64,000 bases of DNA from Hysterangium stoloniferum (lineage: Eukaryota; Basidiomycota; Agaricomycetes; Hysterangiales; Hysterangiaceae). The notes beneath the pieces are model-generated. The model was not told the origin of the DNA. It did no database searches and saw only the letters and a program-made list of their open reading frames with translations. The stretch spans positions 1 to 64,000 of the forward strand of contig WHVD01000030.1 of assembly GCA_015178975.1 (NCBI GenBank). The letters run 5' to 3'. The position numbers and the translations under genes are program-made. This document shows positions 44,325 through 55,591 of the stretch, piece after piece. Numbering within the stretch: position 1 is the first letter of the stretch; each line of letters opens with the position of its first letter.

Positions 44325-44660
44325 TGTGAGGAGTATGCTTTTACCATGGTTTCACTGTAGTAAATACTTCTTTCATTTCATTAGTTCAAAGCCCTGTGTA
44401 TACTTGTGGGCACACTCAGCACCAAATAGAACTCAGACACACTTTTACCCAAGCACCACCACTCGTAAGACACAAACTAGGTCTACAGCGAGTGGTGATC
44501 AGGGTAATGTGTCAGCTACCACATAGGTAGCATTATCTGAGCTATCAAACACTTCTGGCCTCAAACTATAACAATTGAGGTCTCCACTCAAATCACCCTT
44601 CCTCCCATTCTACTCATTTCTTCATATATAGAACAGTCAGAACTTCCACCACTCTTCACA
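44325..44660 (+). repeat. Right LTR of element H
   Basis: 336 bp, TGTGAGGAGTATGC to CACTCTTCACA, followed by CATAG. Confidence 0.92.
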
Positions 44661-44685
44661 CATAGAAAACACAGCAGCAGGTACA

Positions 44686-45240
44686 TGTAAGGGGAGGTAT
44701 TGTTGATGCCTCCCCGCTTATCCTAGCTATATCCAATTTATGGGCCAGTAGCATAGCATGCACATCTCTTTCTTTAGCTTTTGCTTTCTCAATTCATATT
44801 TAGAGTTATGGTTATACAGTTGAGGTCTGCCCAGTTCTTCTCCAGTGTGATGGAAGAAAGCTCTGCAAGGTATTGTTCCAAGGTAAGAGCATCAATGTGC
44901 ATTTGATCTCCCTGCTAGGACCTGGAACTCATCCTATAGGTATTCAACTCTCTACATCATATGAACTAACTACCAGACTTCACCTGGACTTTCTGGACTC
45001 CTTGTTCCAAATCAGTTTGACATCTGGTTTATTATCTTATTGTATCCCTGATATGTATGTCTTTTTGTATCTCTGAATATGTAGTTATGTAGTACAATAA
45101 TCTACTAGTCTATATAGCCTAGCTACTACCTGTACTTACAATCTGATCAGAAAATCAACTTAGCTTCAACTTAGTATCTGCCTCAGCATATTCTCAGAAC
45201 CCATGGGTTTCCTGTCCACTCCTGTCCCCCAAAATTTCAT
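44686..45240 (+). repeat. Probable gypsy LTR remnant
   Basis: Begins TGTAAGGGGAGG. Its core phrase TCTATATAGCCTAGCTACTA and following AATCTGATCAGAAAATCAAC resemble 18165-18215 in the solo LTR I. The 3' end is not clear. Confidence 0.4.
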
Positions 45241-46445
45241 GTAGCAACAGCAAGCAATGGATCAACATTGGTGGACTACAGTGACCCAAAAGGTGTCCAG
45301 ATGTTTGATGAAATTGGAAAGAAGGGTTCAGAGCTCCAGAAATAAAATAGATAAAAATCAGAAAGAATCAGAAGTAAGAGGTATACATCTGACCTATATA
45401 CATAAGCATGACAACATAGCTTTCCTTATCAGGGGGTAAAAATGAACAATAGACATGGTGCATCCAGACACTTGTTTTGCTTTTGTAATTAACTACCAGT
45501 ATTTACCAGTTTCAGTATTTAGTGTATCCCCCCTTAGCCTTTAGCACTGCAGCAACCCTTCTAGGCATGATATTGATCAATTCAAGGCATTTCTCCCTTG
45601 GAATACCCTCCTATTCCACCTCCACCCTCTCCCAGAGCTCCACCATGCTCTTGGGTGCCTCAGGGTATGTTCCAAGCCTTCTCTTCAACTCCCACCATAA
45701 GTGTTCTATTGGATTCAGGTCTGGAGACTGTGCAGGCCAGTCTAAAATCTCCACCTGATAGTCCTTGAAGCAATCCTTGGCCAACTTGCAAGTATGCTTG
45801 GGTCATTGTCCTGCTGGAAGACAAACCTTTCCCTGTCCATCCCATAATACTCCACTGTTTTGAAGATATAGTCCTCTAATATGTCCTTGTATATCTCCCC
45901 ATCTATCCTCCCATCTACCTTGCACATGTACCCTACACTATGTGCTGTCATGCATCATCCCCAAATCATCAGATTCCCCCCTCCAAATTTGATAATTCCA
46001 TTGATATGCTGCTGAGTGAGTGCAGTACCTGGTCTTTTCCACACCCACAACCTCCCATAATGTCCCACCAGAGCCCAAACAATTGATTTTGGTCTCATCT
46101 GAGAAGATAACCCTAAACCAGACCTCCTCAGTCCAATGCTAGTAGTTGATAGCAAACTCATATCAAGTCTTGATGTGTTGAGAGGCAAGAAGGGGTCTTT
46201 TGGCCTTCACCACAGCCTTCAAATTCTCTTTCTTCAATGCATTGTGAATTGTCTGGTGCAGACATTGAGGAAGAGGTGGGACTTGGCCTGGGAGGCATTA
46301 TAAACCTGTCCAGAGGTGATAGAATGAGCCAGGTGGTGATGATCCCTGGGGGAGAGCTTGGGAGGACAACCTCTGGAAGGTGTTGGAAGTGGACCAGGGA
46401 GTTGGGAGCAAATTTCTGATACTGTAGAGTATCCAATATGGAATT

Positions 46446-47258
46446 TGTTGAAATAGTATAGATACTAGACAGCTAGATAACAGAAAGTAATCTCAGTGTT
46501 TGCACGCAGTAGCGGGGCTAAACAGCTGAGTATTTACCTAGATAACAGAAAGTAATCTAGGATGCATGATAAGTATTGTATCTAAGTAAACATGTAAAGG
46601 TAATCTCACCTCAGTGTTTGCACGCAGTAGCGGGGCTAAACAGCTGAGGTGCACTAGCTATAGATACTAAGCTTTTAAGGTATTAACATTCTATCTATGA
46701 TTGTACATTGCGTATTATGGAGAGTAAAACAGGAAGTAACTAAATAGAAAGGCGTATATATTACATCGTGTGTACCTAGCTCAGTACTTTAGGTTAGTGT
46801 CAGGGGACTCTCTGTCACAAACCCTAGGAAGCACCATTTTCTCATCTCATTGAAGTCCTTGAATCCACAGTCCAACCCCTGCCTTTGTCACATTCCCTCT
46901 CCTTGTGGATATCAACCACTCTGGCTAATATGTAGAGTAGAGGACTAACTTCAGAAGTTCATAGGAGTAATATTCCATTGTGGGAAGAACCTCTGTTCTG
47001 TAATAGGTAAAGTTATTTTTAGACTACTGGGTGCCTATGGGTCACACCTGGCAGGGGGAATTCCTTAGACTGTTTCTCTTCGGATTCCCTCCTGCTAGGT
47101 GAGTTAGGTAGTTGTCTGTATGTATGTATTAGTTCTAATATATCTTTAGATTCCCTCCTGCTAGCCTAGTGTGAGTACCGCAGGCTACAGGGGTTGCCCT
47201 TGCAGTTAGGCTCCGAATATAGCGGGAGTGAGGCTATATCATGCTTGGTAATCCAACA
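46446..47258 (+). repeat. Solo LTR with twin palindromic repeats, copy C (holds another LTR)
   Basis: TGTTGAAATAG to GGTAATCCAACA, flanked by GAATT (46441-46445, 47259-47263). About 401 bp without the LTR nested at 46798-47204. Two copies of a core containing GTTTGCACGCAGTAGCGGGG start at 46492 and 46610 (118 bp apart). The second is closed by CACCTCAG and CTGAGGTG. It keeps CpGs, so it is younger than the Tc1 element around it. Confidence 0.87.
46798..47204 (+). repeat. Solo LTR, family E
   Basis: 407 bp, TGTCAGGGGACTC to GGGTTGCCCTTGCA, flanked by GTTAG (46793-46797, 47205-47209). Related to 35923-36888. Confidence 0.83.
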
Positions 47259-47698
47259 GAATTTAGAAACAATTGTTCTGCAGGAGTGACCCTCCTGGAG
47301 AAGGGAAATGACAGAGAGTCTTGTTTCAGCAGAGTGCTTCTTCTTAATGTGGTGGGAGGGTGAAATGAGGCAAAGATTCATATAAATGTGTTATTTAAAC
47401 ATGTGGTCACATGACCTTGTTGAACCTAACCAGAAATTCCCACAGTCATATGAACCTTAGTTGAGTTTCATGTATCAGTTAACAGAGCAAAAAAAAGTGT
47501 CCAAATGCACCATATCCATTGTTCATTTTTTACTCTCCTGATAAGGAAAGCTATGATGTTATGCTTATGTTATCATATAGATCAGATGTATACCTCTTAC
47601 ATCTGATTTTTTCTGATTTTTATCTAGTATATTTCTGGAGCTCTGAACTCCTCTTTCCAATTTCACCAAACATCTGGATACTTTTTTGGGTCACTGTA

Positions 47699-48012
47699 TA
47701 GGGTGTATCGACTTGTGGTAGGCATTCTTTTAACTTGCCAACCTTGACTTCCACTACAGGTTGAGCCCTTCCTTCTAGGGGCATTTTTTGTCTCTTGGTC
47801 TGGGGTGGTGAGGGCTTATGTGTGAGAGAAATGAATTTAGTTTTGTTCTTCTGTGTCTGTGTCAGTTTCAGTTTTGGAAGTGTCAGGTTCAGTCAGTAAG
47901 GGTGTGTAGGGAGATGGTAAATTAGGAGTAGCATTTGCAAGGGGATTTATGAGGAGGGGAGGTAGTCCAAGTTGGTGTCCCCATCTCATTTCTGAATGAG
48001 TGAGTAGTGGTG
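47699..48012 (-). other. Fragment with a weak minus-strand frame
   Basis: Minus-strand codons from 48010 read THSEMRWGHQLGLPP and TEPDTSKTETDTDTEEQN. It could be part of a gypsy gag-protease linker; no domain is recognisable. Confidence 0.25.
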
Positions 48013-48589
48013 TGTGATGACCCATTCCTGGATACTTCATTATCCGACACATCTGACTTTACATCCCAATCTGACTTCCACCTCAACATCCGACCCCAAC
48101 CTCTGACTACAAAACATTATAGTTCTTGCATCTTCTCCTTGTTCCACATTTGGTAACTTGTCTGCTGACAAGCATTCACTCGTTTGTTTATTGTATTCCC
48201 ATTTTGGAATAATCTTTCCCTAGCCCATCTTATTGTATTCCTGTTTTGGAATACTTCTGTTTCTGTCTTATTGTGGTCTTAGTTTGTAGTACAATAATGA
48301 GAAAACTTATATTAGTTTCCGCGAATTTGTACTTTACTTCAGATCTGATATCAACTTAGTCTCTTATTCCAACTTCCGTCTTTCTGTATGCTCAATATTC
48401 GGAACTCTTCAGAATTCTGAATATCCATATCTTCCAGTGTAAGTATCTTTGAAATTAAGGACTCCCAAGTGTTTTGCGTAGAGGTGCAGCACATAAGCTG
48501 AAGCCAATGTCCTGACCCTATCTGATAGTTTCCGAGTTCCTGGTGACTTTCTGATAGTTCTGGAATAGGTTCTGACATGGAACTTAACA
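48013..48589 (+). repeat. 5' LTR of element 2
   Basis: 577 bp, TGTGATGACCC to GAACTTAACA. It contains TATATTAG (48309-48316) and AGATCTGATAT (48341-48351), plus the GTGCAGCACATAAGCTGAAG motif at 48484-48503. Confidence 0.9.
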
Positions 48590-48591
48590 GT

Positions 48592-48602
48592 ATATCAGAT
48601 CT
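48592..48602 (+). promoter_or_regulatory. Self-priming primer-binding site, element 2
   Basis: ATATCAGATCT, two bases inside the LTR, exactly complementary to 48341-48351. Preserved although the rest of the element has decayed, and identical to element 1. Confidence 0.78.
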
Positions 48603-49426
48603 CAACTCTGCAACTTGCTCATCATGGGTCCCAAACACAAAGCTGCCAAAGGACCATCTCAACTACAATCCCCATTGCAACTTTATACCACCCAACCTGA
48701 AACCCTAATTCAGCCAACAGCATCAGCTTCCATCGAAGAAGTTACTGAGGTAGCAAAGGATCCCAACACTCCCAACATTTCTGACAATGAAGTAGAAGAA
48801 CAGCCGGACAAATCGAAAAAGAAAACTTCTGATGAGCTGACTGAAATGATGTTTGTTAACTCCATTGTGAAATTCACTGACTATTTGAAATCCACTGAGG
48901 AAAGCAAAGAATCATCCTGCACCAGAGTTAAAGAACCTGAACCATTTACCGGCAAAGATCCAAAAAAAATTGAAGAATTTCCTTCTCCAATGCCATTTCA
49001 GTTTCCATGATCGACCTGCTGCATTTAAATCCGACAGTCAAAAAGTCAATTTTGTGCTGTCTTATCTCAAGGATATATATGGGACTTCTGTCACACCTTA
49101 AAGATGAGATCTGCAAAGATGGAAAGCTGAAAACTCTCCAACTCATGCAGATTAAAGCTCAGACATCCGATGCCCACTATTGGGAATGAAAAGCCAAGGT
49201 TTCCCAAGAGAATCCAATGGAATGTTCTCAAGGCAACAAAGCATCAACTAGCAAGTCTTCTGGCAATAACTCAGGCAATAATACCAGCAACACTGTCACT
49301 AATACCAGCAAATTGAATTCTGATCAGAAAAAAGACAAGAAATCCAATAAGGAAAAACAGTCAACTTCTGATAAACCTGATATTTCCCACTTGTTGGGTT
49401 CTGACAGTGAACTCACCCTGAAGGAG

Positions 49427-50056
49427 TGTGAGAGATACGGTGAAATATACTCAGGAAATATAGTCAGATGAGCTCATACTATATTTCCTTTATTATTTCT
49501 ACTTTCTCTCTATTTTATTATACACTTATAATTAGTTCAACGACCTATGTATGTGGTACATCGACTCTTGTGGGCGCATACATGCCAGACTTATGTATTC
49601 TAGCACCCGTAGTTAAAACTCAGACACCTTTTACCCCGCAACCACAACTTACCAAGACACCAATCATGTCCTGTAAGTTGTGATTGGGGTATCGTCTCGA
49701 CCGTCACAGACGGGCTTTAACTATCTATGCAATCAGAGTTTCGAACTGTACCAGTCGAAACTCCATCTTTATCTCAATCCGCATGGACTACATCCGTGCT
49801 ACTTTATCACTTGGCTCTCTCATTACTCTATTTTACACTCGAGTAGTCATCTAGAATCATACTTAACTGTCGATTCTCTTTATTCGCCCTAGCTCTCTAT
49901 CCTACTTTAGATAGCTACTTCATTCAACCGTATTGAACTAAGTCAATATGTGTTTGGCCTGTATTAGACTTAGACAGTCAATACATCTTGGTGTTGTACC
50001 TAAACAGTCGATATCCTTCATATATGGAACGGTTAGAACTTCCACCACTCTTCACA
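49427..50056 (+). repeat. Solo LTR in gag of element 2 (family J)
   Basis: 630 bp, TGTGAGAGATACGG to CCACTCTTCACA, with AGGAG on both sides (49422-49426, 50057-50061). Confidence 0.88.
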
Positions 50057-50092
50057 AGGAGAAACAATGGTGCATGGATAATGACCTCTGTC

Positions 50093-50734
50093 TGTGAAGG
50101 GTATGCATATATCATGATTGGACTGTGGAATAATAGAAGTATTATAGTACTTTATTATCTAGTTTTTATTTCTTTTCTCTAATTCTCTATATCTTTTGAG
50201 CATACCCTTATTTCTTAGTTTGAAGCCTTGTGTATATCTATGGGCGCTCTCGGCATCAAATGACAAGACACTTTTTACCCAGCAGACACCACCTCGTAAT
50301 GACTCAGATGTCAAATAGCAAGAGGTGTCAAGGGCAATAACTCAGCTACCCATAGAGGTAGTGTCTTCTAGCATACTAATAGAATTTGGACTTGAACCAC
50401 AAAGGTCGAGTTCCGCTCTCAAGACTCTGCGCTCATCGACACTGTAGTCGACTCATGCTGCTATCTCTCCACCCTAGATATTCAGTCTTTCACTGATTAT
50501 CTATCATATTTCTAGCTACTAGTTGTACCGTAAAGGTCAACTCTTTTATTCTCTTGTTCTAGCCATCATGAGCAACTGTACAGTTGCTCTTGTGATGTGT
50601 AGTGCGTCTCTAATACTAGTACTATCAGTCTAGTAATCTATAGTATTGTACTGAACGGTCAATACTTTCTAATAGTAGTTGAATAAACACTATTCTTCGT
50701 ATATTGAGAGGTCAGAATCTATCGACTTTTCACA
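50093..50734 (+). repeat. Second solo LTR in gag of element 2
   Basis: 642 bp, TGTGAAGGGTATGC to GACTTTTCACA, with CTGTC on both sides (50088-50092, 50735-50739). Related to the neighbouring LTR but clearly diverged, so a separate insertion 36 bp away. Confidence 0.88.
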
Positions 50735-50947
50735 CTGTCTTTTTTGTGGAAAAGGCAGACACAAGGTTTCCAATTGCACCATTAAGTCTAACTCTTCCAA
50801 GGCTCACATGGCAACTTCCACCATGACTACAACATCCAAGGAAAAACCCACCATGGAGTTGAAAAAAGAGTAAGCAACCCTCTGGAATCTACATGGACAG
50901 AGGGTTGCATTGACTCTCTCCATGTTTCTGAGATTATCCGTCTCAAC

Positions 50948-53900
50948 ATGTCCACTCTCTCTAATCCTGACTCACTATTTGTAAAACTCGTTTCTGACCT
51001 TCTTGGAAATTTAGTGTTCCAAGCTCTGATAGATTCTGGCTCCACACACTGTTTTGTAGATACCACTTTTGCCATGAAACATAATCTGAAACCCCATTCT
51101 GTTCCCACAATTTCCTTGCATCTGTTTGATGGCACTAGCAATATGGCAATTACTCAAACCTGTGACATGTCTATCTGGTTCCCATGTGGAACATCCCAGA
51201 TGGTTACTTTTTTCATAACACAGTTGGACTCTAGCTGTTTGGTCATTCTTGGATACAACTGGCTCACCCGAGATACATAATCCGTTGATTGACTGGGTAT
51301 TGGGCAGTATTAATTTCCAAATTCCTGACACTTCCATTTCTCCTGCAGCATCTAATCTGGCCAGAGCCTCTTTGGTCTCTACAGCACCTCTCACTTCTAC
51401 TGAAACCTCTGAACCTCCAAAAATCTCTCTCATCAATGCTTCAGCATTTGTTAGGGTGAGTAAACTGGATGGATTGCAGTGTTTTTCAATCAGCTTAAAA
51501 GTTGATGAAGCATCTGGACATTTTGTGACTCCAGAATTATCCAAGCTAAAAGCTGATCTGGAAGGAGTTCCCAAAAAATACGATGATTTTGCAGACTTTT
51601 TCAGTAAGCAAAAAGCTGACCAGCTTCACCACATAGGCCTTATGACTTAAAAATTGATATTGAGCCCAGTTCAAACCCTACATTAGGACCTATTTACCCA
51701 TTATCCCAATCAGAACTTTCATCTTTTCAGGAGTTCTTGGATGAACATCTGTTGATAGGTTTTATCTGTCCCTCAAAGTCTCCATATAGAGCACCCGTCC
51801 TTTTGTCAAGAAAAGGATGGTTCCCTTTGACTCTGTGTCGATTTCTGAGGTTTAAATTCCATCACACAGAAAGATAAGTACCCACTTCTGCTCATTACCA
51901 ACTTACTTGATGCCCACAGAAAGCTTGGATTTACACCAAAATAGCCTTAAACACACCTATCATTTGGTCCAAATTGCTGAGGGAAACAAATGGAAAACTG
52001 CTTTTCAAACTTGCTATGGATCCTTTGAATGGTTGGTTATGCCATTCAGCCTTACCAATGCCCCTTCTGCTTTTCAATGTTTTGTTAATGATATATTTTC
52101 CAACATGCTTGACATGTGTTATAGTCTATTTGGACAACATTTTGGTATTTTCCAAGGATCCTGCTCTTCATGACATCCATGAAGTTTTCCAAAGACTCCG
52201 AAAGAATGGTCTTTTTGCCAATGGTAAAAAATGCTATTTTGACATGGATTCTATTGAATATTTAGGTTTCATTATCAGACCCAATGGTCTCTGTATGGAC
52301 AAAACTAAAGTTCAAGTTGTCCACAACTGGCCTGAACCACAGAAAGTCAAAGACATCCAGTTATTTTTAGATTTCACAAACTTCTACCATTGTTTTATTC
52401 AGAACTACTCAGATATTACAATACTGCTCACTCACCCATAAATCTCAACCATGGGTTTTTGATGACAAATGCTGTTCTGCTTTCCAGACTTTAAAAAAAA
52501 TGCTTTCACTTTCGCTCCGATTCTTTCTCATTAAAAACCTGATATTCTGATTATTGTGGAAACTGATGCTTCCAACTATGCAATTGCTGCAATTCTTTCC
52601 ATTCAAGATTCTGATGATGAAATTCATCTGGTTGCATTCCTTTCTCAGACACTTTCAGTCTCCAAACTCAACTACAACATTCATGATAAGGAGCTTTTGG
52701 CAATCTTTGAAGCTTTCAAATATTGGCGACACTACCTTGAAGGTTCTGCAACTCCCATTGACATCATTACTGATCACAAAAATCTCAAATATTTTTCCAC
52801 TACTAAACTTTTGACCTGCCAGCAAGCCCACTGGTCTGAATTTCTTTCTGCTTTCAACATGATTATCCATTTCTGACCCAGACGTCTTGGTGGAAAACCA
52901 GATGACATGACCCAACAATGGGATGTCTATCCTAAAGAGGGGGAAAGTAACTACACCATTGTTAATCTGCATAACTTGAAACTGGTTTTTACAACACAGC
53001 AACTTTCTGTATCTATCTGAGCGACTTCCCTCTACTATCCAATTATGCATAGCATTATGATTTTGGACATTGAGTGATTACATCAAGATATCCTTTCTGC
53101 ACTCACTTCCAATCTGGCCCTCAAGTCACACCTCGAAGTCCCCGATAACCCCAACCAACCCTGATGGTCACAAGACTCTCAAGGTTTCATCTGTCTCAAT
53201 GGATGTATCTACATTCCAGATTCCAACAATCTCCAACTCTGCATACTTCAGTACAAACATGATCATCCAATCTCCAGACATTACAGCATTAACAATACTC
53301 TTAGTTTAATCCAAAGAGAATATACTTGGCCCAACCTCTAAGATTTCATAACCCAGTTCTGTAAGTTATGCACCACCTGCTTATGCTTTAAATCCCAGAG
53401 ACATAAGCCATATGGCCTTCTCAAGCAACATCTGATACTGGAAAAACCCTGGAACTCAATTTCCATGGATTTTATCGAACAACTTCCAATGTAAGGCTGT
53501 TGGTATCAGCCTCACTCAGTCAGCAACGGACAGGACAAAGTTCTCTTTGTTGATCATAAGGGGAGAACATGATAGCTATCTGGTAGGGGTGGAATAACTA
53601 ACTACCCTCGGAAAGGACAATTGTCAATCTAATATACCTGCAGTCAACAGTGGAGCGGTGTTAATTGGGGTTTTAGGAACAAGAAATAGGAAGAACAAAA
53701 GGGGTCAAGGCGGAGAGGTGAGACCGTAGATTTCAATCGAGTTGGAGGAACAATGTGATGGCGATTGGGAGATAATGATAGCACGATCGGCGATGAGGTC
53801 CATGTGGTAATGCGGTCAGGATTACATCCAACTTCTGAAGGCTTTACATCCATCCTAGTTGTTGTAGATCGATTCTCGAAACAAGGAATTTTCATACCCA

Positions 53901-54888
53901 CTCCCAATACAATCATGTCCTTACAATTAGCAGAACTTTTCATTATTCACATATTTTCCAAACATGGTGTTCCATCTCATGTAACTTTCAATCGAGGCTC
54001 CAAGTTCATTTCCCATTTCTTCCAGGCCCTTGGAAAAGCTCTCGACATGAAATTACACTTCACCTCGGGATATCATCTGGAAGATGATGGACAAATGGAA
54101 TGTGTCAACCAAACCCTGGAACAATATCTCCACATCTATCGTAACTACCAACAGGACAACTGGAAATCCCTTCTTCTGCTTGCAGAATTCGCCTACAATA
54201 ACTCTCCAAATGCAACTACTGCCATCTCTCCCTTTTTCACCAATAAAGGCTATAATCTGAATCTCACAGTACATTCCAAATGAGATTTGGTATCCACCTG
54301 TGCTCAAGAATTTATCACCAATCTCGATAGCTATATCAAGAACTTCGGAAAGCTATTTCTTCCGCTCAGCAACATTATCAACATTCCGCAGACAAAAACA
54401 GGATCCCACCTCCTAATTTTAAAATTGATGATCAGGTTTTTGTAAAAGCTCAATTCTTCCAAACTACCTGACCTTCTAAAAAACTTGCTGAGAAATTCTT
54501 AGGACCTTTAGACATTATAGCACAAGCCAGCTCACTTTCCTGGACTCTCTGACTTTCTGATAGTATGTGAGCAGTTCATCCCATTTTCCACATTTCCATG
54601 TTAGAACCTTGTGTTCCTAACAACATCCTGGAATGTATTCAACCTCCACCTCCTCCAGTCATCTTTGACAGAGAACCCAAATTTGAAGTTTCCAAGATTT
54701 TGGACTCTAAGATCAACAATTGCCAATGTACTTGTAAATTGCTTTATTTAGTCAAATGAGCAGGCTACAAAGGTACCAATGAAGAAACTTCATGGATATT
54801 GGCCATGGAACTTGGTCACATGATGGAAATTGCTACCAACTTCCACACAGCTTATCTGAGAAAACCTGGACCTTTATCATTACTCTGA
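50948..54888 (+). pseudogene. Pol of element 2
   Basis: Protease (LIDSGSTHCFVDTTF) at about 51020. RT at 51640-52440 has many frame breaks and its active site changed to YLDN ([12 protein letters not shown]). RNase H 52556-52876 (ETDASNYAIAAIL). Integrase to about 54440 keeps VVVDRFSKQGIF and GYHLEDDGQMECVNQ, where the catalytic Glu of element 1 (TERVNQ) has moved or been lost. The chromodomain remnant ends near 54888. The A-run that breaks the frame in element 1 is one base longer here (52493-52500). Confidence 0.88.
53490..53826 (+). repeat. Solo LTR in integrase of element 2
   Basis: 337 bp, TGTAAGGCTGTTGG to CAGGATTACA, with TCCAA on both sides (53485-53489, 53827-53831). It retains CpGs its host has lost, so it is a later arrival. 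Family not seen elsewhere in the window. Confidence 0.85.
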
Positions 54889-55013
54889 TTCCCTCCATTT
54901 TTCTTCCATCTTTGTTTTCCGACATTTCTGATCCAACACTCTTTCACAATTTCAAGTTCAAGATATATAAAAAATATATATATTGCAAGATCAATCAACA
55001 TAATGTCTCCAGC

Positions 55014-55509
55014 TGTTAAGAACTGAAAACTGACTAATGTCGGTGGCCGACAGGTACCAATCGGAAGGACTTGGCTTCAGCTTATGTGCTGCACCCTCGC
55101 AAATATCTGTAGGGTGTCCTTAAATTTCGGATGGGCGAAGACTAATCCTAAAGAGTTCCTTTCAGCGAGATACTGATCGGGACCAAAGGACAAGTCATGT
55201 GTCGGGCCAAGGGGTCGAGGCCAGGAGTGGGCGAGCGCACGTGAAGGTGGATGAGGGGATTCTTAGTATGAGACTGTTACAGACGTATGAGGGTATTCTG
55301 AGTCGATATTCTGATTGCCTAGTAACTACAACTACAGCGGGTTCATATACAAGTAACAGGTGTCTAGAAAATACTAACAGGGAGAAAGGCGGAAAATGGT
55401 ATTAACAATAAGCTTGACTAGGAACGGGAAGTTTATGATTAGTTCGGAGGCCGAAAATCTAGATCCCGTACGTAAAAACTCGTCAGGTATGGTTGGGTGT
55501 GTCAAAACA
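55014..55509 (-). repeat. LTR of the element 3 family, outer part diverged
   Basis: 55014-55446 matches 61682-62118 closely. After that the two differ, but 55501-55509 (GTCAAAACA) resembles the LTR terminus (GTCATAACA). It carries the ATATTCTGATT site (55306-55316) that pairs with the element 3 primer site, and a TATATGAA box 33 nt upstream in sense. Probably the 3' LTR of element 3. Confidence 0.65.
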
Positions 55510-55591
55510 TCATGTGACTTGGCAAAAAATTACATATAAAAATTCGAGGGGTCCTGGTGCTTGAAATTCCACTTCTCTTCCCTTGACCACC

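Larger units (their letters stand above)
39252..44660 (+). mobile_element. Full-length LTR element without polymerase (element H)
   Basis: LTRs 39252-39586 and 44325-44660 with the duplication CATAG on both sides (39247-39251, 44661-44665). A tRNA-type primer site follows the left LTR and a purine-rich stretch (ACTGGAGGGCAC) precedes the right one. No RT, RNase H or integrase is visible in 4.7 kb of interior. Instead there is a gag-like ORF, GT-rich arrays, and a second coding segment at about 42.05-42.85 kb. It fits a large non-autonomous derivative that depends on another element's enzymes. Confidence 0.87.
45500..47381 (-). pseudogene. Tc1/mariner transposase, element 2
   Basis: N-terminal HTH (HSAETRLSVISLLQEGHSCR) at 47381-47265. 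The gene is cut by a solo LTR at 46446-47258. Taking out the LTR and one GAATT restores a continuous frame across the joint (TIVSKF then HIGYSTVS), a strong check on the insertion model. The rest follows with stops and frame changes: RGCPPKLSPRD, SDETKINCLGS, DGRIDGEIYKDILEDYIF, FQQDND, and WPAQSPDLNPIEHLW near 45720. Dead. Confidence 0.85.
45279..47696 (-). mobile_element. Tc1/mariner element 2, with nested LTRs
   Basis: Flanked by TA (45277-45278, 47697-47698), with inverted ends CAGTGACCCAAAAGG and CTTTTTTGGGTCACTG. The terminal inverted repeats are about 230 bp. Without the nested solo LTR it would be about 1.6 kb. CpG-poor and decayed. Confidence 0.9.
48624..50873 (+). pseudogene. Gag of element 2, split by two solo LTRs
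   Basis: Starts MGPKHKAAKGPSQLQ as in element 1. It has lost part of the capsid core around 49070 (the sequence jumps from the SQKVNF-like region to GLLSHLKDEICKDGK) and carries frame changes and a TGA near 49187. The Lys/Ser/Asn linker reaches 49426, the first solo LTR; 36 bp of gag remain between the LTRs; the zinc knuckle CLFCGKGRHKVSNC follows at about 50740. Ends GAG-TTG-AAA-AAA-GAG-TAA. Confidence 0.88.
48013..54960 (+). mobile_element. Chromovirus element 2, decayed relative of element 1
   Basis: 5' LTR, self-priming site, gag and pol to chromodomain in order, matching element 1 throughout. Most element 1 CpGs are TpG or CpA here. No 3' LTR follows the chromodomain; the sequence passes into the reversed LTR piece at 55014. 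Three solo LTRs of other families are inserted (49427-50056, 50093-50734, 53490-53826). Confidence 0.92.
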
